Source: Protostelium mycophagum (lineage: Eukaryota; Evosea; Variosea; Protosteliida; Protosteliaceae). From it: a stretch of DNA of 55,920 nucleotides. The position numbers were made by a program, and so were the translations under genes. The DNA lies in the NCBI GenBank assembly GCA_002081555.1, contig MZNV01002545.1:1-55920 (forward strand). The letters are read 5' to 3'. Under the pieces are notes generated by a model. The model did no database searches. It was not told where the DNA came from and worked only from the letters and a program-made list of their open reading frames with translations. Positions within the stretch are counted from its first letter, which is position 1. Each line of letters begins with the position of its first letter. Below, piece by piece: positions 37,801-52,800 of the stretch.

Positions 37801-40800
37801 AATGTGAATACTAGCTCTGCAGTAATAGTGAAGGGCAACAATGCAGGAGACGTGTCCATCAACATCACTTTAATCAAGCTGCCACTCAACTCCGCGGTAT
37901 CCGTCACTTACACTGCCAAGTTGAACGATTTCTCTGCTTACAAATCAGTCATACAGAACCAGGCGACTCTGTATTATTCTAGCGCATGGAGTTCAAACAC
38001 TCGCTTGTACAACACCCAGGCCACAGCTGGGGTTCAAACTCCCTCGCCTAGTTTCATTAATGGATACAGTGGAGACACACACACTTTCCCGTCTTCTGTG
38101 ATTAGCGTGGGAGAGACCTTGACTGTCACGTCCACCATCACATTACCACCTGGATCTTCCTCAAGTCTGAGCCTTAACACGCAATTCACGTTCAACAGTG
38201 GAATAATCCAGATCGTCAGCAGCACGGTATATTTCGGCAGAGACACAAATTCTTCGCAGTTATCCACCGGAAGCACCGCACCACTTGTTGATTCAAATGG
38301 AGATGGTTACTACGACAGTACCACCAACACGTTTGGTATGGTCTTGTCTTCACCTGGTTACACCATAAATAGCAATCCTTCTGCATCTTCTGGACCTCAG
38401 CAGATCACCGTAGTACTCGTGGCATACGTGATCAGTACCGGGAACACTGCAGGAAAAACAATCGGACTCCAAACCACATTGAACAGTGCCGGAACTTTGA
38501 GTTCAACAACTGCAAGCTGGACCATTACCGAGCCTTCTATATCTATCAGTCAAAGCAATTCACCCATCACGGCTCAGGGTGGTGACATGATTTCCTTCAC
38601 CATCACAGCTTGGGAGAATTCTTCGGCGACATCAGATGCGATTAATGCACAGATCTTCTCTGCACTCCAACCCAACTGGATCATCATTGCTGGAAGTGTG
38701 CGGGTCAATTCTTCTGCCGCAGTGATCACATTTGGAAACACAGTCGGATCAAGCAATCTCACTGTGAATATCTCCCGATTTGCTCTCAATACTGCAATTC
38801 AGGTAATTTCAAGCTTGAAATACGGCTTTTGTTTATACTTTGCAGATAACGTATAATGCTACGCTGTATAATTACTCGGCTTATGGGAGCATCGTCAACA
38901 ATCCGGTCCAAGTGGTTTATTATAGTTCTCCAACATCCAATGGAAGAACATACTCCACATCAGCTTCATCTGGAGTTACAGTATCGAACCCCACCTTCTC
39001 CACCACTTTTTCTGGAGATGTCCATGGTCTTGGGTCCAGCCAGGCTTCCGTCGGAGAGCTCATCACCTTGACCACATCTGTCGCACTTCCTCTCGGATCC
39101 ACGCCTTCTCTGGTTGTGAGCAACGTGTTGTCCTATAACAATGCAGTGTTTCAAGTTTGGAACACCAGCATCCTTCTTGGCCCATCCGTCAATTCAAGCT
39201 CTCCAGCGGCCGTTCTCGCAGACACGAACAGCGATGGATATAATGACACAATCACCTATAACCTTGGACAAGTATTTGCGTCACAGACCGATCCCATCAA
39301 CGCTTCACCTGCCTCGGGGCTGACGGGAAGAGCAGTTCAATTGATCACCAATATATATATCGTCAACATCCCCAAGAACACCCAGGACCTCACTGGCACC
39401 TTCGATTCCAGCTTGACCATAAATCCCAACACGGTAGTCGGCACCGCACCACAGTTGACCTGGAGTGTCCAAGAACCAAACCTCTCTGTGAGGGCCGAGG
39501 TGAACGCGACATCAGGACAGGGACACGACACATTCAATCTGTCGATGACCGTTTCTCCAACTTCATCATCCAAATCAGACGCATACAGCGTGACTCTATC
39601 TTCTGATCCTGTGCCCAATTGGATTTTCCTTGGGACAAGCAATGTGGTGTACAATTACAGTGGATTTGGTAGTGCCTCAGTGAATGGATACACATACGGA
39701 GCTGTACTCAGCCATCTCCCTAAGTCTACAGCCGTATATGCCACTCGCCTCTCCCAGTTGTATGATTTCGTACCTTATAACACGAGCATATACAACCCAC
39801 TGAATCTACTGTACTTCAGCGCACCGACTACCTCTTTGGCAAGAAGTTACACCTCCACGTCATCTGTTTCCGTCAAAACAGTTTCACCCTCTGTACAATC
39901 CACATTCACCGGAGATACTCACGGACCCTCCCCAACACAGCTATCCGTGGGAGAGACTCTTGTTGTTGTGACGAATATCACATTACCTTCAGGAAGCAGC
40001 ACAAGTGTGAATGTGTCCATCAATTTAGGTGGATCAGCACAATTTGGAGTTGTCTCTTCCACCACACTGTTTGGATCTATGGTCACATCGTCCTCGCTCA
40101 GCACTGGTTCTTCAGGTTCCATTTCTTCCTCCAACATATTCTACAACTTGGGATCTGTAAACTCGTCCCGCTTTGGAGCCATCAATAACTCCCCAGACAG
40201 TGGTACAGCAACCCACCAGATCACTTTGATCACCACTTTGGTCGTTACAAATTCTGTCTCTAATAACAACGGACAGACCGTATCAACAACCATACAGTAT
40301 TCAGATGCCACGGGTACAACAATATCAGGCAGCAACAGTTGGACGGTAGTGGAACCAGTGTTGAATATAATACAGAGCAACACACCCACTGTTGGTCAAG
40401 GAGGCGACAATATCACCTTCACCAACATCATATCTCACACTGCTTTTTCGACTAGCAGTTCAATCAACACCACAATCACTGCCGCATTACTTCCAAGTTG
40501 GGTACTTTTACCTGGATCAGTCAGCAGTAATTATAGTGGCTCGATTACCCTCGGTAATTTGCCTGGAGATACTTCTGTCGCCGTATTCTTTCAAATGATA
40601 CCCATCGGAACAGTTGTGAACATCACATACGTGGCTAAATTATATGACTATGATCAACTGTCCTCACAAATAGTCAACCCTACAACCATGGTCTACAACG
40701 GTGCATCCACGAGTCTGACGAGAGTTTACGGACCTGTCAACACGTTTTCCGCCGTGAACACGTATCAAGCCGCTTTCTCCACTTCTGCAGTGAGCGACGT

Positions 40801-43800
40801 CCACAACGGAGTAGTCATGAGTGTGGGCGAGAATTTGCAGGTGGATATGTTGCTCACAGTTCCATTCGGTAGAGGTAGTTATTCTGCAAATATCCTCCTC
40901 AGCACAGCATCTGGTGTTTTTGCGGTGAGTTGGAAGAGATGGTTTTGGTCTCACAAGCTGATTATTCATAGATAACCAACACTTCGATCTTCTTTGGTTC
41001 TCGCATAAATTCTTCTATGTTCACGACCGGAAGTAGCACGGGGAGTGTAGCTCAAGTCACTAGTACGATCGGAAGCTATCCAAACACCATCACTTTCAAT
41101 TTGGGCACAGTAGATTCATCGCCTTCCTCAAATATCAATAGCAACCCTAGTTCTCTCGTGCAGAACAATCAGATACTGCTTCAAGTCTATCTCAGCGTGC
41201 CTATTGATTCACACAACACTGTGGGTCAGCAACTATCTCTCAATTTGTCTTTGACAAATGGTACTAACGTGGGAAGTACTGTGCCTTACGCTTGGACCAT
41301 CGTACAACCCATTTTGGTCGTGTCATCATCAGTATCACCTGCCAATCCGATTTCTACACAGAATGCTACCTTCACCATTGAAATCTCCCACGACCCTTCC
41401 TCCAACTCGGACGCGTTGAATACCAATTACTATTCGCTGATTCCATCCAATTTCGTCGCTTCTGCCGGTAGTGTCTCCACAAACTACCCCGGAGTGATCA
41501 TTTCTTCCGGAAACTCTCTCGGAGATACGGCAATTGCGGTCAACATACCCCAATTAGCATTGGGAACAACCGCAGTGATCACAATTGTGTTGCAAGTGTA
41601 TCCCTACACCACATACAACTCATCCATACCCCTGTCACAGTCGATAGTTTGGTATGGCAGTCATAGTTCTACTCCAATTTACGGACCTATCGCCGCCTCT
41701 TCCACAGTACAAACTCCCCCTCTGACATCTTCTGTACTTTCTTCCATCTACAACGGAGACACCCACGGGTCTCAAGCTTACTTATCTGTGGGGGAGATTT
41801 TGACCATCAATCAAACCATCACAATGCCTCCGGGACAGATTAACAGCCTTACCTACACGATATCATTCACTTCTGGAACTGTAGGCTTGGCGCAATCTCT
41901 GGCCATATTTGGTGCGGGTGTCAATTCCAGCATGGTTACCACAGGACAATCCGGTATCGCCTCAGGGAATCTAGATTCCATCGTGTTCAATTTAGCCAAA
42001 GTGATGTCCTCACCCAACCAAGCAATCAACTCAAACCCGGCTTATTATTTGAACAACCAGAGTTTCGTACTGATGACGCAAGTGTACGTACTCGATGTGC
42101 CTTCGAACTCAGCCGGAACCGGAGTTACTGTATCGGCGATTCTGTCATCTACATCCAAGCAAATCGCTTCCTCTTCGTCCAGCTGGACTATTGTAGAGCC
42201 CGTCTTAAATATAACACATTCAGTCTCGCCCACAACAGGACAGGGTGGTGACGTCATCACTTTCACTTCAGTGTATTACCACACAAGCGCGTCCACGACC
42301 GACGCTCTCCGTGCAAACTTGTTCGTGCCAGTAGCTCCCGGTTATGTTTTGATCGTAGGATCGGTTACGTCCAATGATACCAATGCAGTGGTCATTACAG
42401 GAAATGGTGCTGGGGATACCTCTGTCAAAGTGTTCATCGCTGATGTGGCCTTGGGAGATGTGGTCAATATCACTTTCAGGGCCAACGTCACTAGTTTTGC
42501 TCCTTTTGAGAGTAGTATCTCAAGCCAAGCTACTGTGGATTATTATGGAGCCGTCAGCAGCACATATAGCCGCAGCTATTCCAACACATCAAGTACCAAC
42601 GTACAGACACCCGCACCCACCTTTGACAACACATACTACAGCAGTGTACACAATGGTACACTCAATCTGGGCGTGGGAGAGATACTCACAGTCACGTCTG
42701 TCATCAACTTGCCTTGTGGATCCTCAACTGGGCTCAATCTCAACACGCAATTGAGTTACAGCTCTGGAGTATTCGGTCTCATCAATAGTACAGTCTATCT
42801 CGGACGGAGCGTAAACTCCACAGCGCTAGTTTCTGGAAATTCGTCAAAGCTTACAGATGCCAACAATGACAATCTCCCGGACAATATCTTGAGTGATTTC
42901 AAGCTGGTGTTGTCTGCTCCTGGTTTTGCCATCAACAATCCATCTGCACAGGCTTCATCAAACCAAATTGTAGTGGTGACCTACTTATATGTAATCAACT
43001 TGCCCAACAACAACAATGGATCCACCATCTCTCTTGCGACTAGTCTTCAAGACGGAAGTTTCAATCTCGGAACCAAAACACAGACTTACACAATCATCGA
43101 ACCGGCCTTGACAATGACTCAGAGCAATACTCCTACCTTTGGACAAGGAGGAGATATTATTACTTTCACTTTGAACATATCACAAGCCGCCACTTCTGCA
43201 GCAGATGGTCACAGTGTTTCAGTTACTCAAGCTCTCCTTCCAAATTATGTCTTGGTCGATGGCAGCGTGACCACTACAATGGGAACTGTTACCTTTGGTA
43301 ATGGTGTTGGGGATACCTCCGTAAAGATAGATCTTGATACTCTTCTTCTGGGAAGCTTCTTTCAGATCACTTACAACGCATCACTCGCCCCTTTCTCTCC
43401 CTTTGTCAGCAACATCACCAACCCTTCCAGCTTGAGATATCAGGGCGCATTTGGATCCTTTTGTAGAGTTTACACCGCATCAGAATCTTCCTATGTCACC
43501 ACACCTGCTCCCACCTTCATCAATGTCTACTACAGCAACACCCACAACGGAACCAGCAAATTGTCTGTGGGAGAGCTTGTCACGGTGACGTCTGTCATCG
43601 ACCTACCAGCGGGATCTTCTTCTAGCATGAAGTTATCCACACAGCTTGGAACATTGCAGGGTCTCTTCCAAGTGTTGAGCAGTACTATATACTTCGGGGA
43701 TTACACTAATTCGTCAACAAAATCTACTGGATCTTCCTCTCAACTGGTCGACACCAACGCAGACCTTTTGTATGACCGAGTTATCACAGATCTGGGAACT

Positions 43801-46800
43801 GCTCTCTCTGCCCCCGGATTTATCATCAATTTGAATGGCAGCCAACAAGCTCAACATTCTCAGATTGTTGTGGTCACACAACTGTATGTGGCAAATAACC
43901 CATCGAACGCACCTGGAAGCAATCTATCACTATCGACTACACTCTCTGACACCCAAAATACATATAATAGTGTGGAAAGTGAGAGTTGGAGTATCGTGCA
44001 GCCTTACCTCACCTACAACGGCAGCATCACACCAACCAGTGGAAAAGGAGGTGATACCATCACGTTTACCGCACAGGTCAGCCACACTACAAACTCAACC
44101 GCAGACGCATTTCAATTGGTTATACTCTTTCCACTCTCTCCAAATTACGAGTACATTTCTGGATCATCCCTACCTTCCGACGCCTCTGCTATCACCAATA
44201 TCACGAATGGTGTATTAACCGTATACCTCGGCCATTTACCTCAAGGCGATACATTCACCTATGAATTCGAGGCAAAACTGTGGCAATTCATTCCATTCAA
44301 CAGCCAGATCCAGCAGAACAGTCAGTTGAGTTATGGAAGTGCCTTCAACAGCACATACACAAACTCCCTTTCTTGCGTGTTTTCAACCACAGCAACAACA
44401 ACTGGACCTTCTATGACCACCACATATTCAGGAAGCATTCACGGCGCTTCTCCCACTGAGCTCAGTGTGGGAGAAATCTTGACAGTCACGTCACTCGTCA
44501 GCTTCCCTCCAGGATCTGGACCTATCAGCAGCACTCAAAACTTTGGATCTGGCACAGCAAGATTCGGACTTATCAACACCCAAGTCTTTTATGGATCTCA
44601 GATCAACTCCACTACTTTTGCAACAACACCTCTGCACACCAACAGTGACAACTTAGTTGACTCGATCTCAGTGGACTTTGGAAAAATTTACTCTTCAGTT
44701 TCGTCTACAATCAACCAGAATTCCAGCTCATCCGATGTCGCCAACACTCTACGTCTTGTTACATCCTTATACGTCGCAAATGTAGCGGCGTCAGTCGATC
44801 TGGCGTCTCTTGGGTTCCAAAACCAACTCTTTGTGAACAGCATCTCTGTGGTGGACCAGACTAACACATGGACTGTGGTAGAACCTGCTTTGGTAGTATC
44901 ACAAAATATGACACCCAATTTTGGTGATGGAGGAACCACCGTGTCGATTAGCATTACATTCAAGCACACACCTTCCTCAGATACTGACGCTCTCAACCTG
45001 ACACTCACCTCAAGACTGAGACCTTACTTCCTCATTGTCCCTGGAACCGTCACTCTATCTGGCGCATCAGCATCCATAGATATCGGAAATCAAAACGGTG
45101 ATAACTCTCTGCGTATCTCGACAGATCTTCTCACCATTGGGGACAGTATTGAAGTTGGCCTTAAAGCTCAGATTTGGGATTTTATCGCATTCAACAGCGT
45201 AGTGATGGATGACGTTCAATTACAATGGCTCAGCTCACCTAATGTATACAACCGGGCTTACATGGCGCAAGCAAGTACTGCATTCACATACTATGGAGAC
45301 CAGAAGAACGCAACGATTACTGGTAATGGAGACATACACGGAGCATCGCAATATGTTACGATCGGAGAATACCTCACCGTCATGGTGATATTTGATTTCC
45401 CCCCAGGAACAGCCAATACCAGCGTTTTTATACAATTGAGTAATGACGACGGCATTTTCACGGTGATCAACAGCAGTTTACTGTTCGGTGCATTCGTGAA
45501 TGCTTCTCAATCAGTCATCACAACGCCATCTTCGGATCGATTGAACTTCAACATTGGAGAAGTATTCAGCAGTTCAGCGACTGCCCTTCAGACGTCACCT
45601 CAATTACCCAGCAATCAGAGCAATTCCATAGCCTTTGTGGTTACATTACTCGTTCCAAATGTGATGCAAAACGAGAATAAGGCTGGAATAGGAGTGAAGG
45701 CAAATGTAACCTTGGATGATGAGCTCGTGTCACAAACAACTCAAACATCCTGGATTATTGTGGAGCCAGACCTTGTGATGACGTCATCAGGACCCGTCAA
45801 AGGAGCCAGTGGTGATACGCTATTATTCTCCATAAACGTCACACACAGCTCGATCTCCACTGCTGCTGCGATGAACATCACCATCAGCAATTACCTCGCA
45901 CCAAATTGGATACTCGTCCCAGGAAGTGTGCAATTTATTGGACCCGCATCAACCACCGTCCAAAAAGGTAACAATCCTTCAGACACTGGAGTACTGGTCT
46001 ATTTGAATGTATTGCCTCTTGGACAATCTCTCAACATTACCTTCGAGGCCACGATGATTCAATTCGTCCCCTACAACTCTGTGGTCAACTGTCAAACAAA
46101 TTTGGAATTCCAATCATCTTTTGGAGTGTCAGCAAGACGATACCCTCTCGTCTCTGCTACGTCGTCAGTCCAAACACCAGAAGTTTCAGTTACGATTTAT
46201 ACTCTGGGAGATATTCACGGATTGAATCCCACACTACTCAGTGTTGGAGAAGTACTCACTATTGTCCTGAACATCACACTGCCACCAGGCAGTTCTTCTC
46301 TTTTGGTGGTCAAACAGAATTTAGATTTATCTGATGCCCTCTTCGGAGTCGCTAACACCACATCGTATCTGGGCTCATTCACAAATTCTTCGTTACTGAA
46401 CAATCTCTCCCCGGCCAGCCTGCAAACCGATACAAATAATGATGGATTAGCAGACGCAATCACATATCAATATGGACAATTGTATTCTTCCAGCCTCGAT
46501 GCAATCGGATCGTCGCCTTCATTCATGCTGGACAGACACACTTCACAATTATTCACCAGTCTGTATGTGTACAACGGCAGCACAAGTGTCGCAGGAAGCA
46601 TCGCAAGCGCAAGTATCATCGCAGTTGATAGTTCAACCATATACAACTCACAGATATCCTATCAATTAGTGGAGCCAACACTGTCCACGCAATTCCTCTC
46701 TTCAGTATCTGCCGTACAGGGTGGAGATACAGTTACATTCACTATTGATATATTTCACACATCCACCTCCACAGCAGACGGATTCAATGTCATCTACGAT

Positions 46801-49800
46801 GCACCAGTTCCAAGCAATTGGACTTTGGTAGGAGGAAGCCTCAATACCTCATTACCAAATGTCAATGTTGTGAGCGGCAATACCAGCGCAGACAGCAACG
46901 TGCTTATCATTCTGGGACAACTCCCTCTTGGCGTGCATTGGATCGTCACTTTCCAGGCGCAGCTTAACAATTTCGTGGATTACAACAGCAGTCTGATCTA
47001 CACTTCCAACGTGCAATATTACAGCTCCAGAGACACCATCTCTAACCGTCTCTACAATGCTGCGGTAGCTCCACTCACGATAACTACATTCGGGACGCTG
47101 TCAGTCACAATTGATTATGATAGCCTTAACCACGGAAATTCAGCATTTTTGAGTGTGGGAGAACCGATCATTGTGAGAGCAAACATCACGCTTCCAGCTG
47201 GACATCAACCCGAGCTCAACATCACCGTCAAATTTTTTGGAGATGCAATATTCACTGTGAGTGCACATATTTCAAATGAAGCTTCCTCACTTTTGTTAGG
47301 TGTCAAATTCCATTGTACTTTTTGCCAGCAATGTTAATTCAAGTTATGGTGTTGTTGTGGGTCGGATCAACAACGATACCATCGATTATGATTTTGGAAG
47401 TATCCTTGTATCTTATGGTGCCCAAATCAATAATCAAAGGTGATATTCTATTAAATGACATAGACTTATAATTACAGCACCATCGCATCTACACCGAATA
47501 CTATCTCAGTGATATTGGTCCTGTACGCTCCAGATCTGAACAATACCATTTCTGGAGATATTCTGTCGTTAGAGGTTGCCATTCAGAATGGTCCTTCATC
47601 TACCTCCTCTTGGACCATTGTAGAGCCCCATTTGATCGCAACAGCTAACGTAATGCCTCTATTTGTAAGATACAAGTTCTGATACTGGGCAGGTTTCTGC
47701 TTATCTTGTCCAAGCGCACGATGTGGTCGAATTTAATGCCGCCATTACTCACGCGCCTGATAGTACAGCCACAGCCTACAATGTCACTATCGTCTTCCCG
47801 GTAGAGAATTTCGTGAACATCAACGCATCATCACTGTATATCTCTGAGGGTAATATATCTCTGGTCAATGGCAGGTATCTCGTGGCAAACATCTCTTCGT
47901 TCACCACCAGTTCGCATCAGATCGACATCAGCTTCTCTGGCTCAGTCCGTGTCCAGACGAATCTATCCACCACATATAGTGCCGAAGGTAACGTGATGAA
48001 TGGTGAATAGATAATCACATATTTTCAGTTCACTCCACTTACTACAGCACATCATTGTCACAAGAATTCCCAGATCGACTTTATCTTGCTGACAGCAATC
48101 AAGTATCTCTCAGAACAGAGGACCTTGTCCCCATATTGAAGTCTCAATCTGTCGATGTCGATGCTTCCCTACCTAATTTAGTTTCACCAGGACAGCAACT
48201 GAATATTGTGTTGAGCACTCAGGTTAGGATTATTACTTCTCGTGTACGCTCACATTGACAGATCCCCTTGGGAAGCATACCAGATCTGGCCCTTTTCATT
48301 GACATTCCAACCTTACAGATGAACTTTACCAATCTGGTTGTCACTTCTGTCGGAGATGTCACCTCGCCATCATTTTTGCCGTTCTACAATGGTACACTCC
48401 AATATATCAAACAGAACGCGGACCACACATCAACTGCAGTTGTGGACTTTGGACGGGTATTTATTATTCAAGATATAAAATATTGACATACGCAGCTTCA
48501 AAGTGATAATCTTAATGGAGGAAATAATAGCATTACAATAACAATCACTTTGGCCATACTAGACTCAAGTTACAACATTCCAAATGTTACCCTCAATGTC
48601 AACGCTTCCTTGAATTGGACATCAAGTGTATCTCAGTTCTCCAACGTTTTCACCTTGGCAACACCGGATCTCACTCTCACCTATTCTGCCTCCGAAAATG
48701 TCATGACTGAGGGCGATAAGATCCAGTTGACAGCTATCGTACAACACAGCACCGCAACCACTGTGGCAGCCTATGGAATCAATTTGATGGACGCCATGAG
48801 CAACCCCTTCTTAACTCTTGTGGCTGGCTCACTCACAACAGACACCGGGTCTTTCGTGTATGATATTAGCAGACCTATCGTTCTTGTGTCAGAACTACCA
48901 CCCGGAGGGATTATAACAATGACCTACAACGTTACCGTACAGCCGAACATGCCCTTCTCAGTCCCAAACAACACACTATATTTATCTTATAGTTCTGCCC
49001 CCAATGCAGATGCCTCAAGGTGATGTCTTTTTGTGATGTCAAGGAATACTGATTCTTCTCAGAAAGTTTGCCACTCAAGCCTCAACGTTTTATGTGATGT
49101 CGCATCCAAAGGCATCTCAAGTGATGGGTTATAACTCTGTATTTAACGCAAATGTTGACATCACCCCTACGGGACAATATATTCCAGCACAGATTTCCTC
49201 CACTCTTGGAATTTCTGATGGGAATTATGATTTGACCGGACTTAGTTATGGAGAATCCATACAATATCTTATTACTATCAGCTTCCCGTACGGTACCCAC
49301 TCGGTATCGTTGATGGACAACCCAGTCAAGTATGACGCTCTCGTGGGTTCTAGGACTCTGAGGACACTTGCCAGAGTGAACGTGACAGGTGGGAACTGGT
49401 TTTTTGGAATTGTGCTGACTCGCTCAGCCGCGGCTATTTCTTTTGTAGGGACACACTTGACCGGAAACAACTACCATACCTACGACGATTTGACCAATCT
49501 CATCCAAGCTGATGGATCCTTCTATATCCAATTGGGAAATATCAGAAACAGCGGTTCAGGGCCATTTGGTATTCAGGATACGCTCCAGATTTCCATCACT
49601 GCCACTCTTCTGGATTTATCTGAGAATGGTTATGGAGAATACCTTAGTCATAATACCGAGATTCAGTGGGATAATATCGAATCGCAGATCTTCTCCCAAG
49701 TCTTCCAAGTTGTGGAGCCTCAGATCTATTTAGCACCCTCCGCAGTGACTCGGCCCATACAAGCCGGAGAGACTATCAACTATTCAATTATTTTAGGCCA

Positions 49801-52800
49801 GTTTGAGAACTCGACATCTCCAGGCTTCGACATCCGCCTGAATCAAACCTTTGGAGATCAGGCCATTATTGTCCCAGGAACATTGACTGTAGTCGGAGCT
49901 GGTCCAGGTGCGGTTGCGACAAATTTCACCATCATCTTGACCAACAACACACTGTACATTTACGCCCCAACCCTCCCACTCAACTCTACAATATTAGTCA
50001 ATTTCACCTTGAAAGCAACTGATAATGTGGTCTCGGGACTTCCTTTAGATCTGTCTCATCTGCAATATTCCTACAATACCGTACCAGAATCTATTGCCAC
50101 ACCCGTCAGTACCAGTCATGATGTGAAATCTCCTGTTATACCAACAATACAACCCATCACAAATGTCAGCGCAACGAGTGCAGTCGACCCCGAAGCATCG
50201 ATTGGTGCTCCCAGAGGATCCATCATCTCTCTCAATCTTCCCAGAGGGACTTACAATAATTTCACCGTCAGAGTGAATCTCCCGACCGACGGGAACTTCT
50301 CCATTGTGGATGTGAGTACCTTTCGCACAAGTGATGATGTTGATAAACATAGGTATTGAATTCTACTCTGGGTCCCATCAACTCATCTGTTATTCTTCCA
50401 CCTGGTTTTGACTCGCTTCACCCAACGCAGATCTTCGACAACAACGGAGTGCTCATCGGTTTACTGTTTAATCTTACGGGTCTGAAGGTGTTATCCTCCT
50501 CGAGCGACCCCGCTTCGCAAGAACAACTGGTGTTCAATTTTGCATATTCTTTGGCAGATTCTCCTGCTGTTCATCGCGGATTGAATGCTTCTGTGACCTA
50601 CGACATCACATTACCTTCATTCCATCAGGATATGACCGACTCCTTCACTGTAAGTGTTAAATTATTATCGGAAGATTTTAACCTGAGAAGGTTGTGGAGC
50701 CTCTCCTTGAAGCTCATTCATCACTCAATGCTACGACCGCCATACAAAACGACATTATGAAATACGTCCTGTCAGTCAAACACGCAAATGTGTCAGATTC
50801 AGAAGCTTTTGATGTCAACATCCTCCTCATCCTTGATCACGTAAGGAACTAGGTATTGATATAATTTGACACCTCCAGTTGACGGTTTTATCTATCTACG
50901 ATAATTCGACCAGTTACACCAAGTTAAATGACACGGCCGTCTTATTCACATTGAGCTCATTGCAGTTGAATGATGAGATAGATATCAGCTTAGATGTTAA
51001 GGCGGGATTGTCACCCGATTTCTTCTCGGTAACAGCGATTACCACATATGGAACGGCTCAGTCTTATCCAAAGATTCAAACTGCAATCAATGTCGCTGAG
51101 GTATGTGAAATTGTTATCTCAAGTTGGTAAGAATCTTCTCAGGCATTGATCCCGAGTGCCAACGCCTTCAAATTGGTGTACGAGCAGAATGTCACTTCAA
51201 CAAATGTCACAACTCCACCGGTCTCCGTCGGACAGATCGTATATTACGAGATGTCTGTCGCTCTACCGTCCCTCATCATGTCTAATCTTGTGTTATCTGG
51301 AAATATCCTCAGTCCTGGTGGTTCCACTGTCTTTCAATGTGAGTATTTTATTCCGTAATACCACTCAAAATTCTGATTTTTGTTCAGCTTTGCATTCATT
51401 CAAGCTTCCGAATGGAACAGTGATTGACGCATCATCTCCCTTCTTTCCAGTTGCCGTAGCGGACCGCAATGTGACAATTGGAAATCTCACTGACCCCTAC
51501 TCGCTCATCGATAGGCCATGGAGCTTGATTCTGGGAGATATAAGTGCACCCGAGGAAGAAACCAACACATCCTATATCACAATCGTGTTTGCGGTGCAAA
51601 CTCTCAACAATTCGGTTGTGGGTGATGGACAGGTACAGAATAATGATTAGTTTCTGTTGATGATAAATTTGTAGTTTGTCAATCAAACAGTTGAATTGAG
51701 CTGGGGAAATATGAATAGACAGAGTCTCACCCTTGATCTGCCACAAAATATCATCAGATTACCAAGTCTCGGACTCACATTATCCCTGGAAACTCCTTTC
51801 CCAAAGGTGATGAAAAAACCAATTGGTAGATTTAATTATTGTAGGTGAACCCTGGAAACTCCATCAAGATTTTGCTCCATTCCAATCACACCGGAAATAG
51901 TCTCATCACAGCTTTCTTCCTCAATGTAATTGTTTGTAATATTTTCTTCCATTGAACTTCAAAGGTACAAACTGTACTTCCACCTGAACTAGAGAGCGCA
52001 AGCACAAAGCGAGGATTGTTGGATTCATTATTGAGTTATAAGGCTCCCTCACTTCTTCCTGGCAAAAGCTTAAGTTTCGATTACTTCCCCATCTATGTTA
52101 CTCCTCTTGCCGAACAGGGACAAGTGAGTCTTCCTTTCATCTTTACATCTTATTGAATCTTCTAGGAGTATAACGTGACGGCGGTTCTGAGTTATGCATC
52201 TGCAACTACACCAGAGGCCATCACTAGTTCTACCCATATGTTATCCGTTTCCTTCACTATCAACTGGTTCCCGAGCCCAGAGAATATGACACTGTTCACA
52301 GACGAAGAGGTTCCGATCTCTGTGAATATGTATAATCATGTCAATGACACTGATGGATACGACGTGAGAGACTGACAGACGTAAAAGAGCGACATTGACA
52401 CGATAACAGGACTTGGTGCTCTCCACACTCTCCATAGTGACCAACACTTCACACGGAAATGCTACATTGTTTCAAAATGGAACGCTCCTGTACGCATCAG
52501 ATTTGTATTATCATGGAAATGATAGCCTCGTCTACCAAATCTGTGATTCTACTGGTGCATGCTCCAGGGCTACCGTAGTTTACGTCATCAAATACGTACC
52601 GCTCTTCCCTATCTCTCATAACCAGACAATCGACACACCTCAATCAGGTAAATTTATTTAATTGCCATTTGATTCAAGCTGAGTCCCGCAGGAGCATCAG
52701 TAAACATGAGCTCGCTGGTGTTTAATGCGAACTCTCCAGTATCCAATGTGACAGCACTTCAAGTGCCCAACGTGGGCACCTTCAACATGACACAAGGAAA

